Shown here piece after piece: positions 1 to 9,045 of a DNA stretch of 35,046 nucleotides. The stretch is from Candidatus Nomurabacteria bacterium GW2011_GWA1_36_15 (GTDB lineage: Bacteria; Patescibacteriota; Minisyncoccia; Phycocordibacterales; UBA9973), in contig LBRM01000002.1 of assembly GCA_000991415.1 (NCBI GenBank), forward strand, positions 1-35,046. Direction: 5' to 3'. The position numbers and the translations under genes were made by a program. Under the pieces are notes generated by a model that worked only from the letters and a program-made list of their open reading frames with translations, ran no database searches and had not been told where the DNA came from. The number at the start of each line of letters is the position of its first letter. Within the stretch, counting starts at the first letter, position 1.

Positions 1-1627
1 CAAACATTTGTCTAGGTAAAATACCGTATAATTTTTCAACTGTTTTTTCCGCTTCTTCCGCTACTTTTCTTTTTGAAACAACCCTAGAAAAAGCAGCTAC
101 TGTTTCTCCTCCGACTATTATATCCAGTCGAGTAACATTTGCTTCGCGCATTTCATCTATTTCATAAGAGATTGAGCCATAACCGGATGAAACACTTTTT
201 AATTCATCAAAAAAATTGCGCATAAGCTCGCGCAGTGACATTTTAACGGATAAAATAGAACGATTGCCTGTTTTGCCGTCGGATAGGTTTCCAAAATTGT
301 CTGTTTCACCTATTTCTGCTTCATGCTCAAAAAGCAACTGCATTATATTACCTATGTATTTTATCGGTGAAATTATTTTTAGTTTTACCCAAGGTTCCAG
401 TACTGTTTGAATATTTCCGTCATCGGGGAAAAAATAGGGAGAATAAATTTTTACTTTTTTACCAGCTTCTCCCGAGCTGGTCGAAGGATTTTTCATTATT
501 ATTTCATAAGTGATAGAAGGGGTGGTGATAACCAATTTTAAATTAAATTCTCGTTTCAACCTTTCTGTAATAATTTCCAAATGCAACATTCCTAAAAAAC
601 CACAGCGAAAACCGCGTCCAAGAGACCTGGAAGATTCTTCTTCATAAGAAAAAGAGGAATCTGAAAGTTTTAATTTACCCAGGGCTAATTTAAGTTCTAA
701 AAAATCATCGGCATCTTCTGGAAAAACAGACGCCCAAACAACAGGCACGGGTTGCATATAACCAGAGAGAGCAGGTAATGGATTTTTTTCTTTGGTAATG
801 GTATCTCCTACGGAAGCGATACCCGGTCTTTTAATACCCGTGATGATATAACCTGTATCTCCGGCTGAAAGAAAATCACGCGCGGTTTCTTCAGGCGAAA
901 AAGTGCCCACTTCCAGAGAATTAAACTTTTCGCCCGATACTGAAAAAATCAAACTTTCTCCTTTTTTAACTTTACCATCCAATAATCGAATAAAAACTAT
1001 CACTCCCTTATGATTGGAATATTTGAAATCAAAAACAAGCGCACGCAAAATATTATCTCCGTGGTAATTTTCTTTAGGTGCTGGAACACGTTTTATAATC
1101 TCATTTAAAAGATTTTCTACCCCTTCACCCGTACGTCCAGAGGCAAAAAGTATCTCGTCAGGATTACAATTCAGAAGATCTATCACTTCTTTTTTTACTT
1201 CATCTATCCGTGCCAGAGACGAGTCAATTTTGGAAAGCACAGGAATAATCTTAAGCCCTCCCTCACGCGCCATATTAAGCGTAGTAAGCGTTTGAGCCTG
1301 TACGCCTTGAGTTGTATCAACTAGTAAAATAGAGCCTTCTACGGCCTTTAAAGCGCGAGAAACCTCATAAGAAAAGTCTATATGCCCGGGAGTATCAATT
1401 AAATTTAGTATATATTTATCGGTTCCTAAGGTATATTCCATTCGCACGGGTTGCATTTTGATGGTAATGCCACGTTCCCGTTCAAGATCCATAGAGTCCA
1501 ATACTTGATCGCGCATTTTGCGTTCCGGAATAGTATGGGTAATTTCCAACATCCGGTCCGCCAAGGTGCTTTTGCCGTGGTCAATATGCGCAATTATAGA
1601 AAAGTTTCTGATATGTTTTAAATCCAT
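1..1627 (-). CDS. lepA: Elongation factor 4 (LepA GTPase), 3' end runs off the window
   Basis: Manual reverse translation from ATG at 1627: MDLKHIRNFSIIAHIDHGKSTLADRMLEITHTI...DSMDLERERGITIKMQPVRM...LIDTPGHIDFSYEVSRALKAVEGSILLVDTTQGVQAQT. G1-G3 GTPase and LepA motifs. Not in the ORF track because it is open at the edge. Confidence 0.96.
   Translation of the reverse strand, partial: MDLKHIRNFSIIAHIDHGKSTLADRMLEITHTIPERKMRDQVLDSMDLERERGITIKMQPVRMEYTLGTDKYILNLIDTPGHIDFSYEVSRALKAVEGSILLVDTTQGVQAQTLTTLNMAREGGLKIIPVLSKIDSSLARIDEVKKEVIDLLNCNPDEILFASGRTGEGVENLLNEIIKRVPAPKENYHGDNILRALVFDFKYSNHKGVIVFIRLLDGKVKKGESLIFSVSGEKFNSLEVGTFSPEETARDFLSAGDTGYIITGIKRPGIASVGDTITKEKNPLPALSGYMQPVPVVWASVFPEDADDFLELKLALGKLKLSDSSFSYEEESSRSLGRGFRCGFLGMLHLEIITERLKREFNLKLVITTPSITYEIIMKNPSTSSGEAGKKVKIYSPYFFPDDGNIQTVLEPWVKLKIISPIKYIGNIMQLLFEHEAEIGETDNFGNLSDGKTGNRSILSVKMSLRELMRNFFDELKSVSSGYGSISYEIDEMREANVTRLDIIVGGETVAAFSRVVSKRKVAEEAEKTVEKLYGILPRQMF
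461..490 (-). repeat. PSTSSG-type element in lepA
   Basis: AATCCTTCGACCAGCTCGGGAGAAGCTGGT encodes NPSTSSGEAG; matches the leuS copy at 7767-7798. Confidence 0.75.
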
Positions 1628-1663
1628 CCTTTAAATATAACAGAGTTTTAGGAAAATACCATT

Positions 1664-3370
1664 TTAAAGTTCTTCTTGAGGTGAAACAAGAACTTTGGTG
1701 CGCCAGAATTTGGTTTTGAAAGTTTTTATGAGATCTTTCAGCTCTTCGTTTTTCAAAAGATACAATATTAAAATACCAGAGCAAATGCCTAAAATTCCGG
1801 AAATAAATCCTTGCAAAAATATTCCCCAGAAAGTGATGGTGCCAAAGATCAGAGAAAAAATATTCAAACTTATATAGGAGACAAGGCCGATAAAAAACGA
1901 AGCTCCCAAACTTTGGAAAAAAGTTTTGGTAATGAAGGACTCATGTTCCATAAAATCTTTTCTAACAAAAAACCACTGCAAAATAAAATTCAGAATAGTT
2001 CCAACAGAATATGCCAGAGGAAGCATCAATACTTCAGTACCGTTGATGTCCTCAACTTTTAACAAAGATTCTATAAAATAACGGAAGGTCGGGACATTTT
2101 CAAAAATATTTAAAAATAAATAAGAAAAAATTATAATCAAAATGGAACAAATTAAGTTGATTGTGAGCGGACGTTTGGTATTGCCTGTGGCATAATAGGC
2201 ACGAGACAAAAGAGCAACCATGCCCTGAGCCAGAACAGAAATAGAAAAAATCGCCAGAGAGGCCGCCACCAGACGAGTATTTTCCCAAGAAAAAGATCCA
2301 GAACCAAGTATCACACGCACGATCTGCGCGCGAAGCACAATAAAAAGAAAGATTACCGGTAGCGACCAAAATACTATCTGCCTGGCAGTAGATTTTAAAT
2401 GGTTTTTAAATTCATCTTTTTTTTGACCGGAAAAAGATTTGACTAAAGTGGGGAAAGCAGCTACCGCATAAGATACTCCAATAATATTAAGTGGCACTGA
2501 CTGCAGATTGAATGAAAAATTAAAAATTGAAATCGAGCCACTTGATAGATAGGAAGCAAAGGCAATAATTGAAATAAGGGCAATACTATTAAAGGAAAGA
2601 CCAAGAGTTCTTGGAAGTGAAATAAGCACTATCTGTTTAATCTCTTTAAAATTAATGGAAATTGCCTCGCCTGTAGGACTACGGCCGAAGGAAAACTTGG
2701 GAGTAAATCCACATCCCCAAGAGGCAGATACTTGAATCAAAAAATGCATAAAGGCCCCTAAAACAACGCCCAACACCAAGCCATTTATTCCAAAAATCGG
2801 ATACAAAAAAATGATGCCGATAATAATACCAAAATTATAAAAAATAGGACTTAAAGAGTAGATAAAAAATTTACGGAAAAGCTGAGTAATAGTGCCAAAA
2901 AGGTTAGAAAGACCCATCAAAATGGGAGAAAACAACATTATGCGCGAAAATAAAATAACTTTTGTTTGCATGAATGGCGTAAAACCCGGGGTAACAAAAG
3001 ATATCAGATAAGGCATAATGAAAAAGGCTACAATAGAAATAATTACCATAACTATAAAAAAGACAGTAAAAACATCATTTAACAATTTGCGCGCTTCATT
3101 TGTAACTTTTTCTCCACTCATTTTTTCTACGATGAATGGAATAAGCACAGTAATAGAAGCAAGAGAGGCAATGGAAATAAAAATAAGATCTGGTACACGA
3201 AAGGCGGCATAATAGGCATCAAGTTCCGGCGACGGACCAATAAAATGGGCGATGTATCGATCGCGAAAAAGCGCCAGAATTTGAGAAAGGAAAGTAAAAC
3301 AACCCAAAAGGAGCGCAGCTTGGTTTATATTTACGTATTCCTTGCTGAAAATTCTCAAGATCCTCTGCAT
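1664..3370 (-). CDS. murJ: Lipid II flippase MurJ/MviN family, polytopic membrane protein
   Basis: 568 aa, many TM helices, MviN-like N-terminus (NINQAALLLGCFTFLSQILALFRDRYIAHFIG, ELDAYYAAFRVPDLIF). Confidence 0.9.
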   Translation of the reverse strand: MQRILRIFSKEYVNINQAALLLGCFTFLSQILALFRDRYIAHFIGPSPELDAYYAAFRVPDLIFISIASLASITVLIPFIVEKMSGEKVTNEARKLLNDVFTVFFIVMVIISIVAFFIMPYLISFVTPGFTPFMQTKVILFSRIMLFSPILMGLSNLFGTITQLFRKFFIYSLSPIFYNFGIIIGIIFLYPIFGINGLVLGVVLGAFMHFLIQVSASWGCGFTPKFSFGRSPTGEAISINFKEIKQIVLISLPRTLGLSFNSIALISIIAFASYLSSGSISIFNFSFNLQSVPLNIIGVSYAVAAFPTLVKSFSGQKKDEFKNHLKSTARQIVFWSLPVIFLFIVLRAQIVRVILGSGSFSWENTRLVAASLAIFSISVLAQGMVALLSRAYYATGNTKRPLTINLICSILIIIFSYLFLNIFENVPTFRYFIESLLKVEDINGTEVLMLPLAYSVGTILNFILQWFFVRKDFMEHESFITKTFFQSLGASFFIGLVSYISLNIFSLIFGTITFWGIFLQGFISGILGICSGILILYLLKNEELKDLIKTFKTKFWRTKVLVSPQEEL

Positions 3371-3384
3371 TTTTAATTACTTAA

Positions 3385-5466
3385 TTATTGCTGTCCAGTT
3401 TTATCGTTATTTGTAGTAGAAGGAGTAGAACTTCCTCCTTTCAAAGAATTAACATATTGAATCAAATCCTGACTATCGGGGGCAAGAGATAAGGCCGTTT
3501 CCGCATAAGAAATAGCAACGGTATTATTGCCATCACTTTTTTCTATCTGAGAAATAGTAATGAGCGCTTCTATATAGTCAGGCTTCAAAGAAAGAGCTTC
3601 TTTGACAAAGTCTTTGGCTTCTTTGATTTTTCCATCAGCAAAATAGACGCGGGCTGTGGCAAGTTTAATTCCCGGATTCAGCGGATTAAGGGTCGAGGCT
3701 GTTTTATATGCTTCAATCGCTTTATCATAAGTACCCTTTACACCAAGTAACCCAACTGTATTATATACAGCCCCTAAGGAATTATAATTCAAATAATTTT
3801 CACTATTATATGCTACTGCCAACTGCGCGCCATTTACTGCTTGGTCAAAACTTGTTTGCAAATCGGCTTTATCTGTTTCAGATAAGGCTGAACCCTTAGT
3901 AACTATGGAATTAATTTTTGTGAGATATACTTGTGTGTAAGTACGTAAATATAAATCGTTTTGATGCAAAGAAATAGCTTTAGTAATGGAATCTTCAGCC
4001 ATTGGAATAGTCGAAGCTGAAAGTGTCTTGCCAAAATATGTAACAGAAGCTAGCCTTTCCACATACTTAAATCCTACAGCCGCAGAAATAATCATCAAAA
4101 TTACAAGAAAAAATATAGAGAAAAAGCTTTTTCTCGGATCATCTAAAAACGACATCGAAATTTCTCCATTGGAACGACCAGCGGAAGATAAACCTATAAA
4201 TATTCCGGTGAAAGCAAAAGCCAATAAAAACATAACTTCACCTGTAGAATAGAAGAAAGATGAAACAAATAAATAAAGAGAAGCCACAAAAAATACTACC
4301 ACTTCCCAATTCATATTATTCTTAATGCTAGCAAAAAGAGATTTTGCGCCAATCATTATAAATAAAATGAAAAATGTGAGCCAGGCTAGAATACCCAGAG
4401 AGCCAGTAGTAGAGGCAAAAGTTGGTAATAAACCTGAACCAGAGTTAAAAGAAGTGTCCCAAAATTGAGTAGCATTGATAACCTGAGGTTTATGCATCGC
4501 CCATACTTCTCCAAATTTATTTGGACCCACGCCTAAGATTGGGTCTTTCATAAGAGCTTTTCCCGTGATTGACATCGTAGCTCCAAAGGAAGGCCTAATC
4601 TCAATATTTGATAAATTTAAACTATTCGGCAATAATTCTCCAATAAATTGGCCGGACATAAAAAACAAAAGTGAGACCATAACTACAGCGAAAGAGAAAG
4701 CCGGAAAATGTTTCTTCTCACTTCCTTCTTCTTGCTTTCTGCCAAAAGAAAAAGAAATTTTATAAATAAAAATAATTAAAGCAAAGATTCCAAGAATTTC
4801 CCAAATCAAGGGGAAATTCACTACTGCGGATAACACAACTGAAAATGCAATCAAAACTCCCAACAACCATTTAATTCCTTTTGGGACCGAAAAAAATTCA
4901 ACTATAAAAAGAGACATAATAGTAGAAAATCCGGTAAAAAGCCCAAGGGCGTTCCAAGACCCTAAAATATTATCGGTTTTTCCCCCTAAAATTCCTAATG
5001 ATAATAAATCAGGCATAAACAGGCGCAGACTCTGGAACAAAAATAGAACAGCAGAGGATATGATTATTCCCCAAAAAACTGTTTTTGCATTTTTTATATC
5101 TTTTAAAACAATAGAAGAGAGCAGCATCAAAAGAAAAGCTCCCAACATAAAATAAAAAGTACCTACGTCCAGCATTATGCCAAAGAGAGATACTTGTAAA
5201 GCTGAAGAAAATAGAGCAGAAATAAGAAATACCAGCAAAACACCAAAAGCAGAAAGTAAAAGCCAGGACTTTGGCAGGTTGATTTTACCATCTGAAAATC
5301 GAGCCGCTATCCAAAAAATAATTGAAATAGCCAAGCCCATCACAAAAAGCAAACCTTTAGAAGTTTCAATTGGAATTTGAGTGAATGGCAAAAAGAAAAT
5401 TGGTAATAGCACAATTACCACAAAAAGCGACCAAAAAGAGATTCTGTCAAAAATATTTGATAACAT
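3385..5466 (-). CDS. O-antigen ligase/polymerase-like membrane protein with C-terminal TPR repeats
   Basis: 693 aa; multiple TM segments, GVGPNKFGEVWAMHKP (Wzy_C-like loop), C-terminal TPR-like helices (AIEAYKTASTLNPLNPGIKLATARVYFADGKIKEAKDFVKEALSLKPDYIEA). Confidence 0.8.
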   Translation of the reverse strand: MLSNIFDRISFWSLFVVIVLLPIFFLPFTQIPIETSKGLLFVMGLAISIIFWIAARFSDGKINLPKSWLLLSAFGVLLVFLISALFSSALQVSLFGIMLDVGTFYFMLGAFLLMLLSSIVLKDIKNAKTVFWGIIISSAVLFLFQSLRLFMPDLLSLGILGGKTDNILGSWNALGLFTGFSTIMSLFIVEFFSVPKGIKWLLGVLIAFSVVLSAVVNFPLIWEILGIFALIIFIYKISFSFGRKQEEGSEKKHFPAFSFAVVMVSLLFFMSGQFIGELLPNSLNLSNIEIRPSFGATMSITGKALMKDPILGVGPNKFGEVWAMHKPQVINATQFWDTSFNSGSGLLPTFASTTGSLGILAWLTFFILFIMIGAKSLFASIKNNMNWEVVVFFVASLYLFVSSFFYSTGEVMFLLAFAFTGIFIGLSSAGRSNGEISMSFLDDPRKSFFSIFFLVILMIISAAVGFKYVERLASVTYFGKTLSASTIPMAEDSITKAISLHQNDLYLRTYTQVYLTKINSIVTKGSALSETDKADLQTSFDQAVNGAQLAVAYNSENYLNYNSLGAVYNTVGLLGVKGTYDKAIEAYKTASTLNPLNPGIKLATARVYFADGKIKEAKDFVKEALSLKPDYIEALITISQIEKSDGNNTVAISYAETALSLAPDSQDLIQYVNSLKGGSSTPSTTNNDKTGQQ

Positions 5467-5486
5467 ATTATTTGTTGTTTATTGAT

Positions 5487-5521
5487 AAAAAAACGCTAAT
5501 AAAGATTTCAATCACTTTATT
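5487..5521 (-). terminator. Weak candidate terminator downstream of leuS
   Basis: On minus strand AATAAAG-TGATTGAAAT-CTTTATT followed by AGCGTTTTTTT. Confidence 0.35.
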
Positions 5522-5569
5522 GATACTTAATATCATACTACAAAATAGTGGTATTTAACAATATCCTAA

Positions 5570-7879
5570 TTAGGGTAGTATGTTAATAACTTTATTTTTA
5601 ACATAAATTATTTTTTTAGGATGTCCATCTATTAAATACTTTAAAACAGTCTGGTCAGAAAGAGCTTTTTTCTTTACCTCCTCTTCTTCTTCGTTCATTT
5701 GAATTATAATTTCAGTCCTAACTTTACCGTTTATTTGCACTGCGATTGTTATTTCCTGATCTTTAACTAAATTTTCGTCCCACTTTGGCCAACTTGAAAG
5801 ATCAATTAAATTTTTTTCTCCAAGCATTCGCCACAATTCTTCCGTTATATACGGTGCAAATGGAGCTAAAATTTGCAAAAATTTCTTATAATCTTCAATA
5901 CTTAAGGCCAGACCTTTTTGAGGATTTAAGGTCTGGCCTTTTTCTAAAGCTTTTTCCATCTCAGTTGTTAGTATCATCATAGCAGAAATAGTGGTATTAA
6001 AATGCATATTTTCTATATCTTCTGAAACTTTTTTGATTGTTTTATTTAAAATTTTTGAAATAGAAGAATTCTGAACGGTGTGGGTCCCACTCGGTACTCC
6101 GGGAAGGGTCAAGCCGGAAGAATTTTTCTGTTTCAAAAATTTATTTCCTATTCTCCAAACTTTTTCAATAAATCTTCTTGAACCAATAATACTTTCCGTA
6201 TTCCATGCTACAGATTCTTCAAAAGGTCCCATGAACATTTCATAAATACGTAAGGTGTCTGCGCCATAAGTTTTTACAATTTCATCCGGGTTTACAACAT
6301 TACCGACTGATTTTGACATTTTTACTCCTCCTTCTCCCAAAATCATCCCATGAGAAGTTCTTTTTTGGTAAGGTTCTGCTGTCGGCACCAGTTTTAAATC
6401 ATATAAAAACTTATGCCAAAAACGCGAATACAACAAATGTAGGGTGGTGTGTTCCATTCCGCCGTTGTACCAATCTACACCACCCTCTTGGGAGCTCGGC
6501 TCCCTCTTGGGAGCCGAGCTCCCAAGTAACCAGTACTTCAAATTTTTCATTGAAGCAAATTCTTTACTATTCTTCGGATCTGTGTATCTCAAATAATACC
6601 AAGAACTCCCTGCCCAGTTGGGCATAGTGTCTGTTTCCCTTTTTGCCTTGCCTTTGCACTTTGGGCATTTTGTATTTACCCATTTTGAAATTGAAGCTAG
6701 GGGAGACTCTCCACTATCTGTCGGTTTATAACTTTTTACTTCCGGCAATTTTACCGGTAAATCTTTTTCCGGCACCGGTATTAGCCCGCATTTTTCACAA
6801 CTAATTATCGGTATCGGTTCTCCCCAATATCTCTGTCTGGAAAAGACCCAATCTCGCAATTTAAAATGAGTAAATTTTTTTCCAAAATCTTCAAAACCCG
6901 CTTTTTTGTAATTTTCTACAATCGGCAGATTATATTTTTCCGCAAATTCCCTATCTCGAGCATCGTCTGCCGGCACACCCATTATAGCCCCGGTACCAAC
7001 TTCCGCCATAACATACTCTGCCTCCCAAACAGGAATTTCTTCCTTGGTTGCAGGATTGGTGACATAACGGCCAGTAAATTTATCTTTCTCTCCCGCTACC
7101 ACCACAAAAGTGGCACCAAAAATAGTTTCCGGCCTAGTGGTAAAAATTTCTATATCATCAAATTTAATTGAAACTCCATTCTTTTTTCCTATCCAATTTC
7201 TTTGTTGTGTTTTTACCCGTTCCGGATAATCAACTAAATTTAAATCCTTATCAAGTCTGTCAGCATATTTTGTAATAGCCAACATCCATTGTTTTTTTTC
7301 TCTTTTTTCTGTTTTACTTCCACAGCGATCGCAAACACCTCCTACAGCCTCTTCATTTGCTAAACCAATTTTACAAGAAGGACACCAATTTATAAAAGAT
7401 TTTGCTTTATACGCCAGACCTTTTTTAAAAAGCTGTAAAAATATCCACTGGGTCCATTTATAATATTTTGGGTCAGTGGTATTTATTTCTCGAGACCAAT
7501 CAAAAGAATAACCAAGAGCTTTTAGCTGTCTTCTAAATGTATCGGTATTTTTTTTGGTAACTATAGCCGGTTTCTTGCCAGTTTTAATGGCATAATTTTC
7601 GGTCGGAAGACCGAAAGCATCCCAACCGATAGGATATAAAACATTATACCCTTCCATCCTACGTTTACGAGAAATGATATCCATAGCGGTATTGCTACGA
7701 ATATGGCCTACATGCAATCCTTCGCCGGAAGGATACGGAAATTCGATTAGAGAATAAAATTTTTTTCCAGCTACTCGCCCTGAGCTCGTCGAAGGGTCTT
7801 TTGCTTGATAAATTTTTTTCTTTTCCCATTCATTTTGCCACTTTTTTTCAATTTTTTTATGATCGTAATTTTTCATCAA
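5570..7879 (-). CDS. leuS: Leucyl-tRNA synthetase
   Basis: 769 aa; HIGH-type YPSGEGLHVGHIRS, KMSKS motif GGVKMSKSVGNVVNPDEIV, TTRPET and VPADDARD editing-domain motifs, LRDWVFSRQRYWGEPIP. Confidence 0.95.
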   Translation of the reverse strand: MMKNYDHKKIEKKWQNEWEKKKIYQAKDPSTSSGRVAGKKFYSLIEFPYPSGEGLHVGHIRSNTAMDIISRKRRMEGYNVLYPIGWDAFGLPTENYAIKTGKKPAIVTKKNTDTFRRQLKALGYSFDWSREINTTDPKYYKWTQWIFLQLFKKGLAYKAKSFINWCPSCKIGLANEEAVGGVCDRCGSKTEKREKKQWMLAITKYADRLDKDLNLVDYPERVKTQQRNWIGKKNGVSIKFDDIEIFTTRPETIFGATFVVVAGEKDKFTGRYVTNPATKEEIPVWEAEYVMAEVGTGAIMGVPADDARDREFAEKYNLPIVENYKKAGFEDFGKKFTHFKLRDWVFSRQRYWGEPIPIISCEKCGLIPVPEKDLPVKLPEVKSYKPTDSGESPLASISKWVNTKCPKCKGKAKRETDTMPNWAGSSWYYLRYTDPKNSKEFASMKNLKYWLLGSSAPKREPSSQEGGVDWYNGGMEHTTLHLLYSRFWHKFLYDLKLVPTAEPYQKRTSHGMILGEGGVKMSKSVGNVVNPDEIVKTYGADTLRIYEMFMGPFEESVAWNTESIIGSRRFIEKVWRIGNKFLKQKNSSGLTLPGVPSGTHTVQNSSISKILNKTIKKVSEDIENMHFNTTISAMMILTTEMEKALEKGQTLNPQKGLALSIEDYKKFLQILAPFAPYITEELWRMLGEKNLIDLSSWPKWDENLVKDQEITIAVQINGKVRTEIIIQMNEEEEEVKKKALSDQTVLKYLIDGHPKKIIYVKNKVINILP
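5904..5940 (-). repeat. 37-bp palindromic element in leuS (AAGGCCAGACCTT-N11-AAGGTCTGGCCTT)
   Basis: Same 13-11-13 layout and AAGGYCNGRCCTT consensus; encodes KGQTLNPQKGLAL in a different frame. Confidence 0.85.
6488..6525 (-). repeat. 38-bp hairpin inserted in leuS (TTGGGAGCTCGGCTCCC-TCTT-GGGAGCCGAGCTCCCAA)
   Basis: Perfect 17-bp inverted repeat, 4-nt loop; each arm is itself a GGGAGC-NNN-GCTCCC palindrome; encodes LGSSAPKREPSSQE. Confidence 0.92.
7767..7798 (-). repeat. PSTSSG-type element near the leuS N-terminus
   Basis: GACCCTTCGACGAGCTCAGGGCGAGTAGCTGG encodes DPSTSSGRVAG; same frame as the lepA copy. Confidence 0.75.
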
Positions 7880-7885
7880 AACTAA

Positions 7886-8914
7886 TTATCTTACATCAGT
7901 TTTAGAAAACGGTGGATATATATCTTTATCTATTGTTCGTTCAAAACAAGTTCGTCCAACCTGATGATCCCAAGATTCATTTATTCCCCCGCCTGGATAC
8001 GGATAAGATATAGTAGCTACATCTTTTTCACCATAAGGCATCATCGGTATAATTCCGCCGCCATCATTATATTCTCTCCAACCCTTTGGTATAGGCAAAG
8101 CAAAAGTGGCGCAAAGCTCAAATTTTAGTTTATCTTTTGCTAAATATTCGTAGGTATTTCCTTTTTCAAATTCTGGGTCAACAGGCAAAGAATAACCTGT
8201 AAGGGGGTTTGGGAGTTCAGTCAAGTTCTCAGGCAATTTTTCTTTCTGTTGCCAATAGTTTATTATCTGATATTGAATACTCAGAAGATCGTTTACTCTT
8301 CTATCATCTAGCCGAAGCAATCTTTGTTCAGCGGGGCTACCCATAATTAAAAAGCTACAAATAACGGCTGCCAAAACCAAAACGGCACTAACAGATGAAA
8401 AAATCGGACCAGCTTTTATATTGAAACCAAATATTTTGTTATTTAAGAGTTCGAGAATGTAATATTTACCTACTATTATGGCTGTTACTAATGTTACTAC
8501 AATCTTTAAAATAAACCTGGTAGTTATTTCGCCAGAAATAAAATATCTTATAAGAGAAACCAAGTCCACCATAAGGACTATAGCCGAAAGAAATAGAACA
8601 ATGTAAATAACCCACTTCCTAATAATTTCATCTATCTGTCCCATTCCCTGCTTCGAAAACTTTTTCCAAAAATAAGAAATCAGAACAAAAACTGGAAAGA
8701 AAATAATAAGGGTGGCAAGCGCCATGCGAATACTTTCGTATTCGTAAGTAAAATATCCATACTGATAGCTTGCATTCAAAACATCCGGAAAACGTTTATC
8801 TAAAGTTTCAAAAACAAGATTAAGAAACGAGGTAACAGAAGTTATTAATGTTATTAAAACCCCCAAAGACAAGAAGAAAAATCCTATATTTAATTTTGGT
8901 TTATTTGTTTCCAT
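7886..8914 (-). CDS. DUF5671-like membrane protein
   Basis: 342 aa, about six predicted TM helices; architecture (TM bundle then small soluble C-terminal region) resembles DUF5671 proteins common in CPR. Confidence 0.6.
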   Translation of the reverse strand: METNKPKLNIGFFFLSLGVLITLITSVTSFLNLVFETLDKRFPDVLNASYQYGYFTYEYESIRMALATLIIFFPVFVLISYFWKKFSKQGMGQIDEIIRKWVIYIVLFLSAIVLMVDLVSLIRYFISGEITTRFILKIVVTLVTAIIVGKYYILELLNNKIFGFNIKAGPIFSSVSAVLVLAAVICSFLIMGSPAEQRLLRLDDRRVNDLLSIQYQIINYWQQKEKLPENLTELPNPLTGYSLPVDPEFEKGNTYEYLAKDKLKFELCATFALPIPKGWREYNDGGGIIPMMPYGEKDVATISYPYPGGGINESWDHQVGRTCFERTIDKDIYPPFSKTDVR

Positions 8915-8947
8915 ACCTTTATTATAGCATAAAAAGTCATAAAAATT

Positions 8948-9016
8948 AAAAGATTTAAAAAGTCGTGGGTCCCCTGTCCTTTTGTCTCCGAGGGCGAAGG
9001 CTCAAAAATCTTTTGA
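8948..9016. repeat. Dispersed intergenic element, copy 1
   Basis: GTCGTGGGTCCCCTGTCCTTTTGTCTCCGAGGGCGAAGGCTCAAAAATCTTTTGA with flanking AAAAGATTT/AAATCTTTT inverted arms. Confidence 0.85.
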
Positions 9017-9045
9017 ATAAAAAATTTCAATTTTGTTTTCCATAT

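Noticed and set aside
216-410. Numerous 60-106 aa ORFs antisense or out of frame to long CDSs (for example 216-410, 5177-5380, 6866-7171, 28020-28301)
   Set aside because: They overlap strongly supported conserved genes and show no recognisable domain or independent start signal.
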